Positions 48,528-61,000 of a stretch of DNA of 64,000 nucleotides are shown here, piece by piece. How positions within the stretch are numbered: the stretch's first letter is position 1; each line of letters starts with the position of its first letter. The notes under the pieces were generated by a model that searched no databases, was not told the origin of the DNA, and worked only from the letters and a program-made list of their open reading frames with translations. The translations under genes were made by a program, and so were the position numbers. This DNA is from Pogostemon cablin. Taxonomy: Eukaryota; Streptophyta; Magnoliopsida; Lamiales; Lamiaceae. The DNA lies in NCBI GenBank assembly GCA_023678885.1, contig CM043013.1, forward strand, positions 21,670,791-21,734,790. Direction: 5' to 3'.

Positions 48528-50531
48528 CCTATGATATGATGCAGAATCTTAAGGAACTCTTCGGACACCGGAGTCGTCCTGCTAGGTCACAGGGCATGGC
48601 TGTGCTAATGAATACCAAAATGGCTGAGGGCACTCCCTTAAGGGAACATGTCCTTAGGATGATGGGCCAACTTAATGAGTTGGAGGTTCTTTGAGCTGAA
48701 ATCGATGGGAAAACCCAAATCGATATCATACTCCCAAGCTTGCCTAAGAGTTTTGAGCAGCTTCGTCTAAACTACGGTATGAACAAGCGTTTGTACACGT
48801 TGGCGGAACTTCTGACAGAACTTGTGGCAGTGGAAGAACTATTTTGTAGAGCTCCTCAGGTTCATGTTGCTGAAAATGCTGCTTATCCTAGGCCAAAAGA
48901 CGGTAGGAATAAGAAAAAGCAAGAAAATTTAGCACCGGTGAACCAAGTGAAGGCAAAGAGTGGTGTGGTCAAGAAGCCTAGAGGCAAGTGCTTCAAATGC
49001 AAGCAGCCGGGACATTACAAGGCTCTTCTGAAGGGGAACAAGAATGGTAAAGCTTATTTACTGGTTGTTGAATCGTGTTTAGCGATTATATCTGATGACA
49101 CTTGGTGTGTAGATACGGGAGCCAATGACCATATTTGCAATTCTTTGCAGGGGTTCCACCAAACCCGACAGCTTAGTGATAGGGAGATTACCATACTCAT
49201 GAGAAATGCTACAAGAGTAGCGACTGTTGTAGTGGGAGAAGTCTATTTATTTTTCAATAAGAATAAAACTCTTATTTTGAGGAATTGTCTTTATGTACCT
49301 CATTTTAGAAAGAATTTAATTTCGGTTTCTAAATTGTTTATGGATGGATATTCTTTTTCTTTTAATGACAAGGTTATTTTAAGGAAAAATAGAATTATTA
49401 TCTGTGATGGTGCATTGATAGATAATTTGTATACTCTTAATCCAATTTCTCCCACAATGCAACAAATTGAATTGAATAATACATCCACCAATAAGAGAAA
49501 AAAACCTTCTAAAATGAACCAAGCATAACTTTGGCATCTAAGACTAGGTCATATTAATTCAAGTAGGATTCAAAGGTTGATAGCTAATGGACCTTTGAGT
49601 TCATTAGTTATGGAAAATTATCCAACTTGCGAATCCTGCTTGGAAGGAAAAATGACAAAAAGGCCTTTTAAGGCAAAGGGTATAGAGCCAAGGATCTTTT
49701 GGAATTGGTTCATTCTGATTTATGTGGTCCTATGTCTGTCCAGGCATGAGGTGGTTATGAATACTTTATCACTTTCATTGACGATTATTCTAGCTACGAA
49801 ATCATTTATTTGATGCGCTGCAAGTCTGAGTGCTTTGATAAATTCAAAGAGTACAAGGCTGATGTGGAGAAGCAACTTGGAAAATGTATCAAGACACTAC
49901 GATCTGATCGTGGTGGCGAATACCTCTTGGGAGAGTTTAGGAATTATTCATCAGAGGAAGTGATAGAATCACAATTGTCTGCACCGGGCATACCCCAACA
50001 GAATAGTATAGCGGAGAGAAGGAATATGACTCTTACGGAAATGGTAAGGCCAATGAGGAGTTATTCAGAATTACCAAATTCGTTTTGGGGGTACGCCTTA
50101 GAAACAGTGACTTACATCCTAAACTTAGTACCTTCTAAGTCGGTAGCCTCCACACCCACAGAACTATGGACCGGACGAAAGCCTGTTCTGAAACTCATTC
50201 GGATTTAGGGTGCTCCGACACATGTGTTAAAGGCGGATGCTAATAAGTTAGAATCACGTAATGAAATTTGTCTATTTATAGGATATCCTAGAGGAACAAA
50301 ATGTGGATTTTTTTATAATCCAAATGATCAAAAGGTGATCGTAAGCACAAACGCCAAATTTTTGGAAGAGGATTATGTAATAAACCACAAACCCATGAGT
50401 AAAAATGTTCTAGAAGAAGTAAGAAGGGAAACACCAAATATAATACCAAATGTACAAGAGGATACACCACAAGACACTGCACCACGTTCAAACCTGATAC
50501 ACAATTGCCTGTGGAGCCTCGTCGTAGTGGG
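48528..50531 (+). pseudogene. Copia gag-protease-integrase remnant, copy 2
   Basis: The segment starts within gag (MQNLKELFG, MGQLNELEVL) and continues through zinc knuckle, protease (WCVDTGANDH) and gag-pre-integrase (WHLRLGHINS, CESCLEGKM) to the integrase catalytic core (LRSDRGGEYL, GIPQQNSIAERRN, NSFWGYALETV) and LFIGYPRG. Three longer frames (48,740-49,528, 49,810-50,208 and 50,224-50,559) are separated by single stops or shifts. The knuckle reads CFKCKQPGHYKALLKG: the fourth ligand is lost by a small deletion. Both ends are cut by family-A LTRs facing apart. Confidence 0.87.
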
Positions 50532-52364
50532 TGATGAGAGTGAAAATAAGCGTGCTTGAGTATCCAATTTAACACCTTTTTGATGGGAATTATTGTTATA
50601 TATTAGCACAAGTGTCTTATATTCAATATATATGAGAAAAAGATGAACTAGAGGTGTTTTATTGTGTTTTAGGTGGAAAAATGATCAAAAGTGAAAAGTT
50701 GGAGAAAATGTGCAACTTGTGCTAGAATGCTAAAAAACACACGTCCAACTTTTGTAATTTTTTTGTGTTTGTGTCAAGCTCAAAAATGGAAGTGTGATAC
50801 ATGGTTAAAAATTCACAGAAGAGAGGATCGTTTTGGCTTAAAGAACACTTTAATCAGATTCCAAATGAGAAAGTTATGATCCAAATGGTGACGCCGCGCG
50901 AGCTGTGCCGAACAGAACGACTGTGCTACTTTGCATGGCTTGTTATACCGTCAAATCTTAGAGTTTCAGAGATTTCTTTATATGGATAGAAAGATGAGGA
51001 AGAGAGGATCGCGTGATCTTGAGAATCACTCAAATCAGAGATTGGATATGTAAGTTATACACGAAACGGTGAGACTGCGCAAGCTGCCATGTATGGTTCG
51101 ACCATGATAGAGTGGTTCGACTACTCTGTCGTGGTCGAACCAGAAGCCTGATGGTCGAACTAGAAACTTGAAAACATGCAGATCCATATTTTTATACCCC
51201 AATGCGTGTATTTTCGTGTTTTCTAAGAAAAAGCTTATCCTATGTCCATAAGGAGTGTTTACAATTATTAAAGGGGATGTGGATCACATCATTATTTATT
51301 GGAGAACCAAAACATAATCATCCTACACCCCATAAGGAGGGATCACCCCACAACCATCATCAACATCCTTTTCTCCATCCATCCATCACTTTAAAGATTC
51401 ATCTGTGGAATCAAGAGGAGAACAAGAGGAGGATTCAAGACAGAGAAGGACGCGACGACACCCATATCTAGGGTTCCCTTCATTTTCTAATTTATCTTGT
51501 ATTTTCCGAACATATGGGTAAGATCTATCCAACACCGATAATTTTTCTTCGCAACATCATGGGCTACAACTATTTTGGTAGATCTATGGTTTTGAAGGTT
51601 TTTATGAATTAATTAAACTTCCGTGTGTATACTCGTACAACACTACTTGTGGTTTAGTTTGTATATGACTACGCATTTTTAATCCATAATCGAGTCGTTT
51701 TGTGCATCATTAATTGTTGAATAGAATCTGAATGTTCATCTTGGTTATTGATTGAGCGTGTTCACTGCTGAACAGGATTCCATGTTATGATTCTAAGTAA
51801 GGGGACTCCGAAGCTTCATTAGAACTATCTTATATAAATACTTATTAATTGAATTAAATTCGGGTTATTAAGTAGGATAAAGAGGATAATTTTATAGTAT
51901 CTATAAAGGGAGATCATATCGGGTTAGAGTACCAATCCTAGGGGGAAATAATTGATACTGATAGTACCTAGAAAGGGGGGGTAAAAGTATATCTCTTGTG
52001 TTTATAGAGTAAATATGCATGGTTTAGTGATGCGTCCATATTCAACAAGGCATAGTCGGACATTAATACACGAAAGAAAATTAAGGAGTGAAACTGGATT
52101 ATTCTAGAGATATCTATTCTCTATTCTTGAGTCACAGTCGTATTCTTCTAGTGTTTATTTTATTTTAATAGTTATTTAATTATAGTATTTTAGTTAGATT
52201 AAATCCCAATTTTATTGCCATTCGTCTTAATTAATTTAGTTAATAATTAAATTGATAATACGCCAGCCTTTGGGTTCGATATTTCACTTGGTTGCTTGCT
52301 TAAGCTGCAACTGATATCCTTAATACTTGAGGATTAATTTTGCATGCAAAGATAACGCGCATCA
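50532..52364 (+). mobile_element. Family-A LTR, forward, second copy
   Basis: TGATGAGAGTG to GCGCATCA, 1,833 bp, followed by a tRNA-Asp primer site. It interrupts copia copy 2 just after the integrase-RT junction. Confidence 0.88.
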
Positions 52365-52370
52365 AGTTCT

Positions 52371-52388
52371 TGGCGCCGTTGCCGGGGA
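52371..52388 (+). other. Primer-binding site, tRNA-Asp
   Basis: TGGCGCCGTTGCCGGGGA is the exact complement of the 3' end of plant tRNA-Asp including CCA. Confidence 0.88.
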
Positions 52389-52589
52389 CAGCTGTTATTA
52401 TTAATTTATTATTTCTAGTTTGATTAAGACTTTTATTTGTGATTATTTATTTCTATCTCACCTTGAATTTTTCTGAGGTACTTGTGCGCTAGGAAAAGAA
52501 GAGGAAGGAAAGGAACGAATAACACATTGAGCTAAACATGACCGGAGCATGCCATACGTGAAATTTTCACGAACTATGGGAATGTCAAC

Positions 52590-53267
52590 ATGGGGTTGAT
52601 AGGAGAAAGGGAGAAAGATGATGATTTTGAGATACATCTCGCTCTTATTACCATGGTAGAGAAGAATCCCTTTTTTGGAGGTTGTTTTGAAGATCCATAT
52701 CAACATCTCAAAAGATTCCTTGATTATGTAAACACTCAGAAGGGTGCTGGAGATAATGATAATGCTAGGCAGATCGCCCTATTCAACTTCTCTTTGATTG
52801 ATAGGGCAGAAGCTTGGTATGAAACTCTTGATGCCACATATTGCACTACATGGGACCAACTGCAGGAGAAGTTCTTAGAGAGATACATGCCACCCTCAAG
52901 GATCTTAAGAATGAGGCAAGACATCACCCAATTTGTTATGAATCAGGGTGAGAAATTTTATGAGGCGTGGGACAGGTTTAAAGATATGCTCAGGAGGTGC
53001 CCACATCATGGAATGTCTAATGCTCAATACATAAGAATCTTCTACTATGGATTGGATTGTGAGTCACGTGTTCTTATTGATGCATCATCAGAAGGAGTGC
53101 AGTTATCTAAAACAGCACTGGATGCAGAGAAGTTATTTGAAGACATCTCTATGAATTCACGTGACTGGCCTGTAGAGAGTGATAGAGAATCATATGTACT
53201 TGGCAAGGTTGCGCTGATTGAACATCAAGTGGTAAAGTCAAATAGGGATGATGAGGATCGTCTCTAG
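52590..53267 (+). pseudogene. Athila-like gag, core intact
   Basis: The open frame of 225 codons holds the retrotransposon gag core: DDFEIHLALITMVEKNPF, DPYQHLKRFLDYV, RAEAWYETLD, TTWDQLQEKFLERYMPPS, EAWDRFKDMLRRCP, IFYYGLDCESRVLID. The start inherited from the family would be ATG 52,539, but that frame closes after seven codons, so the first ~17 codons are shifted. The frame ends at 53,267 without protease or polymerase. The element is cut there, since following DNA is unrelated and no 3' LTR is in the window. Confidence 0.83.
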
Positions 53268-55054
53268 TTTAAGTGACATTCATCACATTACAAAATGAAT
53301 TCACATTTTACACATATGAACAAAACCACACAAAATGTACTTCGTATCCTCGACACATTATAAACAAATAACTCACAATTTAAAAATGCAAATAATACAG
53401 CTTTCATACATACCCGAAAATTTGTCATTTCAAAAATTCACTAAAATCACCTCGTCGGAAACGCCTATTCCGGCAGATGGAAAGGAGATACTGAGAAATG
53501 GGTACTACAAATGGGTGGCACTGCTCTTTGTGCTTTGGGATGAAAGGGACAGAGGAAGAGAGAGGATGTTGGACGAAAAGGAGAGAGGAAGAGAGAGGAT
53601 GTTGGACGAAAGATGAGAGAGAAGAAAGATGGAGTATTTGGAATGAAAATGACGTTAATGATATGATATATACCCCACCAACCCACATCCAAAATTTTAA
53701 TTTGAAAATTTTTAAAACTTTAAATGTGGTCCACCAACCCACTAAATACAATTTTAAATGTGGTCCACCCACCCCATTTACTGCAGTCAAAAATGACATG
53801 ATATGACCCTTTTATTTTCGTACTTTAGACGACAGTTATTGAGGGTAATTTGGGGAGTCCACTAAATAGTGGCTAGTAAAAATTGTTCTTAATGGATGTG
53901 GCTACTTAAAATTGTACTTAATAAAGAGTGGCTATTAAAAAATCGCTCCGTAAAATAAATATCTTTGGATTCGCAAGAGGAAGTAATTTCTTTTGTTCTA
54001 TTTTCCTTGAGATGTACATCGATCTAATGGTCAAAACCATGTCTATTGCACACTTAAAGAGCATCCCCAATGTTAGTACAGTACCTAACTTTAAGTGTAA
54101 CTTTTTACACGTCATCCCACATAAAAAAAACCTTTTGGTCCCTTAATAAGAATAATTTATTTTCATTTTTTGTTTTTCATTTTTTTTTTTGGATCCCAAA
54201 AATTATAATTTTGGTCTCAGCTATTAAATAATGGAAGGAAAACGTAAATCATGAAGAAAAAGAAATAAAAAACAAATCAATTTTAGAAGAATTTGATCTT
54301 CTTCCTTATATACCCTTAGCCAGCCCTAAATTCACTCCACATTAAAAAACACTAAAAATAACTTTATCTTCACCACAATTATAAGCATGAAACCACTCAA
54401 TCCTCCCCTTGAACCTGCCAAAATAAAACGTAGCCCGTACTTAAGAATAGCAGTAAGAAATTAAGGAGCTATTTCTAAAAATTTGGTAAATGTACAAAAC
54501 TAACTAGCAACCACTCATAGTTTAGGAGCAATAATCTTCAATAATATGATTCCAATAAGATTGTTTACATTCAAAATATATAAAGTACAATAATTTACTC
54601 TATAACATAACCCACATAACACATTCAGAAATAAATAATATGAATGAACTTACAATAGAAGGAGATTGCAATGTATACACGTTCTTTCATAATATATAGT
54701 ATAATAGAGTATGTCCATTTAAGTGTTTTATCCCTATTCATTACATATATAATGTAATTGCACATAATTGCCAGTAAGCCCATTAAATTCTTACTCCTCA
54801 CAGCAGTATATCAGTGGAAAGTTTCCAATAAATTAAATGCAGCATTTCGATCCATGACTCTAATCAGTATAGTTTGATCAATCTGCAACATTACCTGTCT
54901 GTAGCTGTCGAGATTTTAGCAGAAAAATGTCACCACCATCCCCTATAAACGGCTTGCTCGGGCAACCAGTTCACTTCTTGATTGTGAATGGAACTTCTTA
55001 AATTTCACTAACCCTTTATAATCAATCAAATTAGCTATAAAATGGGAATGCTTA
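53268..55054. other. Region between retrotransposon remnant and host gene
   Basis: No gene recognised. It contains a duplicated ~36-bp purine-rich unit (GAGAGAGGATGTTGGACG at about 53,560 and 53,594). AT-rich sequence follows, with a GAGCATCCCCAATG word near 54,059, often seen at ends of plant MITEs. The last ~150 bp should include the 3' UTR of the fucosyltransferase gene. Confidence 0.5.
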
Positions 55055-58000
55055 CTAGTCGAAGCTTTTATCTTGAGGGGTTTTCTCACAGATGCAGCCG
55101 GGGAGTGGATTTGCATAAAAGCTCTCTTCTAGCTTTGGAAACTCACCGGGTTCCCTCATATATGGTCCTCCAATACGATCCTTGTGAAGCTTTTTAACTT
55201 TGGACCTAAATTTCTTCCAAGCAATCTTCCCCTCGTCTAACTCATCAACCAGCTTAACAAAATTCATCCTGCATTCACAAACCTAAGTCAGATGAGCCTT
55301 AAAATGGTTAAAAATAAAAGAGTTTACACACTAATAGCACTTATGCGGGCAAATTATTCTTGCACCGCCTATTAGCAAAAAGTAAACGGCCATATGAAGT
55401 ACAAGCTAAGGTTTAGTTTGGTAACAAAATCACATGCAACTAATGAAAAATTAAGGAAATACTCGTGCTCACAGCTTATTCAATACATTTATAAGCTTCA
55501 TCAACTCAGTATTAACTTTTATGAACCAAACACACTTTGAAGTTATTACTAATGTACGGGAATGTTAAGCTGAAAACCTCCCATAAGCACTTGCCATTTT
55601 AGCATCCATTTTACACAGCTACATCAACAGGTGCCCATGGGAAGGAAGCGCGCAAAGGTAACAGCTCTCTCTCTCTATCTCTATCTCTATCTCTCTGTGT
55701 GTGTGTGCACGTGCGCAGACTACAAGGATTTATGATGGTACCTGTCTGGATTAAGAGTATTTTTGAAACCCTCAAAACGCCTATGGCCCTGGACAGCCTT
55801 GGCCATATTGCCATCATATGTATAAACAAAAACATCACTCTCAACAGCAACAACATAATCCAAACCAGCTAGCATGTTCTGATGATTTCTGAATGGATTC
55901 AGCTCTTCCTCTGTTGAGAGAGATGAGTGGGTCGAGATATTTGGGAAACTATCAGTTAAGTATTGCATGCTCCCATTGCCATAAGCTTCACCAGCTACCA
56001 AGTAGATTCTAGTGCTTGATGGGAAGCCTAGTGCTTGAAGCAAGAGAGCAGTCTCCCTAGGAGTCAAAGGACAACCGCCAAGCTTTCTTCTCTCTACACC
56101 ATCGATATCTTTCTCCTTCCAATGGCTGACCTCATATCGCATCAGCCGAAGTTCTTCATCTTCGTCACTAGTCAAATTGTGGCTGCATCCTGTAAAAGCA
56201 AGCATATCCTTCTCATATCTGCAAGGAAATAACTCATGAGCTCAAACCAAATATACTGTGAGTCTCACTAGCACATTGATTATCCAAAGTCTCAAACCAA
56301 TAAATAAATGATCGAAAATTAAAGAATATCTATCAAGAAAATCCAAGAAAAATTATCGAGAACATAGTTTGATTGGTCTTTCCAGGTCAACTAGCATATA
56401 CATGTGGTCACAGTTCCACACGTGAAATTAGAGTAACCAAGAGTACTGCTTAAATAAATTTTATTTCTAAGCTGTTGCAGTTGCCTCCATGAAACATGTT
56501 CATCAGGTAGGTTGAGTTTCAGCTGAGTTATAGAATTCAGGGATTTTATGCGATAAGTCGAATAGAACTAAACTAGCAGTGGCACCTTTAAACCAGAAGT
56601 TAAATGGGACCGAAAAAAAAAACATTTAACTTTCAAACATGAAATAATGGGATGACCAGGTGAAACCTCAAATGGAGGGCGAGATATGGGCTGCCATCTT
56701 TTCGCATTCTAGATACCAAGATTTTCCCTAGATCTTCGATTGGCGCAGAATATTTTAGTGCTCTATAGTTCACATGGCATTTTAACTTCTGGATAGAAGG
56801 AGGAAGCCCATTGTTGGCCAATCTTGAATCAGTATGAGTAAAGTAGACCACTTTATGCTGCTTCAAAAGTGGAAGGACCTCGGATTTATAGTAGCTAACC
56901 TGATTCAACGAAAGCATATCCACTAGTTATGAGGCAGGAAGGTGCAATCATGAACAATCCACTTAGTAAGTATTTAAAACAGGCGAAAATTGGAAAAGAT
57001 GGATAGATCAATAATATTTATGCTGTGAGCTAAAGACATGAGATATAGAAATTACATTCCTTTATACCAGCTCAATAGAAGAGGCTATTATTTCACATGG
57101 TATTGGAGTCGGGCTAAACAAAAGGCTGCTGCATTAAAATCTCAACGCTAAGCTCGATTCTTTTATGATGAAATATCACATGTAAAGCTTCAATTCAGAG
57201 TAAATCACAGCATGAGATGGCACATAATGAAGACACTGCGTATTAGTTCCTCTTTTCACTAGTTTTAAGCTTATAGAAGTGTTTTTACACCACAACCTTA
57301 CTTGAACAGGATCTGTTCTATAGGTTCGTACCTCTGTAACCTTGATTTGTATGACTTAGTTGAAGACAAAAAATGATAAGGGGAATGGTATAACTAGGAG
57401 GTTACTGTTGTTTTGCAGGTGTACTAACCCGAAACTGACGAGCTTTGAAACACCAAGGATGGAGCTTAATAGCTTGAAATCGTTAAATTAAGAACGCCAA
57501 TTTATGCTTCATGAAAAAAAATCAAGGCCCATTTTGTGAGAGGATATTTTATATGCAGTATTTATATAGAACCACCTAGTTGGTTTTTAGGGAGCCAAAC
57601 AATCCACGTCACTTGGTGTTTATCGAGTAATTTAGCAAATAGATGCAATGTTTATGTTACGAAAATATTGTAGAAGAAGTCACTTCAGCTTATTTGGTAC
57701 CATAAGAAACCCACACGTGGATTTTTTATCAGAACTATAGGCATATACAATGTGTTGCAAATTGCAAGTAAGAAGAATCCTTAATGTCCAAAAGAGGAAT
57801 CTAAGCAAAATAAACAGAAGCCATATTGAATCATACCTTAGACCAAGATATTGGAGTTTTTGAGAAAGGTTCGATTCCAGTATATTCAGGTGGCAATGCA
57901 TCAATTATGTGGACGTCGCTTTGTAATGACTCAATGAAGTATTGCCAGTCAAACAAATCTTTGAAACCACTGGACATTACAAAAGAAAATCTTAGTATTA

Positions 58001-61000
58001 AATAATGATGCCTAGTAGTCGTTCTCTTAAATATATAAATATGATGTTATTACTTATTAGTGCATTATCAGCCAGGCAAAAGCACATACCTCTCATCAGC
58101 CCAATATGAAGTGTGATCAAGAGAGGGGAGGATCAGAGTGGCCTTCATAATTTTAGCAACGGCAACCATATCACAAATCTGCACTCTAAAAGTATCTGTT
58201 CATCAGATAAACAGTAAATGGAGCATTCATAAGGACCTATTAAATCACAAAATTATAACCAGACCCCAAATCTCATCTGATTCAAGCCACCGTTTGCATT
58301 TATCAGAAGGTAGCCATTTGTTTTAAAATTCAGCTCTGACAAAACCAAAATAAGTGATGAGAAGAAACATACGCATGCGCCATCCATGATCAGTAAATAA
58401 GGACTCACAAATCTCACTTTTGTGACTATTTGGTCGATCAAGACACTGAGTAAAATTCTCGCTATCGGGTTTGGACCATATCTCTGAATGCTGTCAAATA
58501 ATTCCCATAAAAATATATAAATACTGTCGTATTCCAAAATTTAAATCCTTATCACTCGGGAAGGATTAGAAATAAGACTTACATCCACCCTGCTACCCTG
58601 AGCATCAACCACACCTGAGGCTACCAATGCTAAGGTGTGTTCCACCTGAATCTCCATATAATCAAAGTCACTAGAGACTTGATCCTGTTGAGTTAGATGA
58701 CTCTCTGAGGAGTCATGCATCTCCTGCCCAAGTTACATGAATGATGATTAGGCCAAGCAACTCATTACAATATGAGTATGCAAACATGGTGAGAGATCAA
58801 GACACATAACTGATGAGGACTCGTATGCACTAGCAACACTTGTAAATAGACAATTCTAGAGGGGAAAAATAGGATCGCATACAAAGATACATCATAATCT
58901 CTAATATTATATTCATACTTCTCTTCAATTGCTAATTAAGTATGACAATCCAACATAATCAAAGAATGTATTAGAAAAGATACAGAGACTTGTGTAAGGA
59001 ATATTTGTTCGCTTGCTCATTACAAAATGGACAACCATACAATCATAGTTGTTAAAAGCGCAAGGCGCACCGAGGCGCAAGGACCCCTAAGTGCGCCTGA
59101 GGCGCAAGGCGCGCGCCTCGGCTACATTTTGCCCAAAACTCAATTTATAATATATATACTCAAATATATCCTACTTACAATCATATTACCTAACTAAACT
59201 AACATAAAAATTACATAACATCACATAATGATACATAATAACTCATAATAGCATCATAACACAAAATATAAACACAAATAAATCCAAAAATTAAAATCTT
59301 CCACGCAAATAAGTAGCAAGTTAATGAACATTTCAATAGATAAGCTATTAGCAAACTAATTAGTCCTCATTCTTCATCCTCCTCAAACTAATTAGCAAAA
59401 GTTGCATTTCGTTTCATTCCTATTATTATTCACTATTTCACAGTACTTCCACGCCGGGTCTTTTGATAAATTAATTGTTGATCCACTACCACTTTCATCC
59501 ATCTCTAATTGTTACCTATGTGATGGAGTAGAGTAGTATAAATTATCAAATAGATTAAAAAAACAATCTGAAAATAATTGAAAAAGGAAAAAAAAAAACA
59601 GTAGGTTAAATTATATTGGTGAAAAAAGAAGAAAAAAGTAAGTTACTCAAAAGTCCAAACATAACAGAAAAAAGAAAGAAGTAAACTAAATTAGAAAAAA
59701 AAAATAACATAAAGAAAATAGAAAAAAAATCTTTAAAAAAATAAGAAAAAGATAAAAAAAAACTCACTTTCCGGCAGGTGGCAGGCTGGCAGCTGGGCGG
59801 CGGTGGCGGCGGCGGCGGCGCGGCCAGGCGGGGGCGGCAGATGGTGTGGTGGAGTGGAGGTGAAGGCAGCTGCAGCCCACCTCTCTCTTCTTTGAAAATT
59901 CTATTAAACCCTAACCCTAATTTTCAATTTATATACTCCTTATAAGTGGGCTGCCCCCCTTCTACTTATAAAAACGTTTTTGAACTTTAAAATAGAAGTA
60001 GCAACTTCCAAAAATAAAAAAAGGGAAGAAAAAAACAGAATGTTTCAGAGGCGCGCCTAAGGCGCGCCTTTTAGATCTCTCCGAGGCGCACCGAGGCGCA
60101 CCTAGGCGCGCGCCTGCGACACAAACGCCTTGGCCTGAAAAATATCGGCCAATCTAGGCGCACGGCTGTGAGCCTCCGCGCCTCAGCGCCTTAGGCGCGC
60201 CTCGGGCGCGCCTTTAACAACTATGCATACAATTAAGCACGTATGTTAGAGTTCATTAACTGGAGAAGTGCATTTTTTCAAAAACGTAGATATTATTGAC
60301 ATGGTCAAAGTTAATTTCAACAATATCAAAAGGAAACATCACTTTTCATCGTTTGCAGTATTAGGTCTAAACGTGATTTCAGCCACATTATCAGCAAAAT
60401 TTAAATTGTCACCACCACTTTCCTGTAAAAATAGCACTTTCTCAAAAGCAAATAAATGTTTTGAAAAATGCTCATAAAACATAATGACATAATAATTGCA
60501 ACTTCACCCAACTCTACATACTATCAGCTTTAAAAGGTCATAGCAGTCATCTAGGCCAACAACCGAGAAGGCGTACTAGAAGTAAAAGAAGGTAATTGCA
60601 TCTTGGTAAAAATATAACAGGAATATATTAATTAATTTATAATTTTCCTCAACATTCATTTTATCAATCCCACATTAATGAAAATTATGTGGTTGGTAGT
60701 TTTGGGAAAGTTACAAAGCTATGATTTGCTACAGAAACGTTATTCTTATATCTCCCTACTTCCAAACTGGTGTGTCCTGTGCAGGTGCCACTCGGAGGAA
60801 CTTTGGTATTTATTCATAAAAGTTTTCAGGAACTACTCTGTTTATGATTTGGTAAGGGATTGGAGTATAGCTTTGCAATCTGTTTTGAATGTATACTTTT
60901 TGGGCTACTAGTCCCTATTGAAGTTATTAACTAAATTTCTGTTCCCTTGTACACGAATTGTCCATGAAGTACAACCCACTTCTTATCTAGTTAGCCCTCC

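Noticed and set aside
54054..54130. A further MITE suggested by GAGCATCCCCAATG
   Set aside because: I could not find a matching inverted terminus or target-site duplication, so the word alone is not enough.
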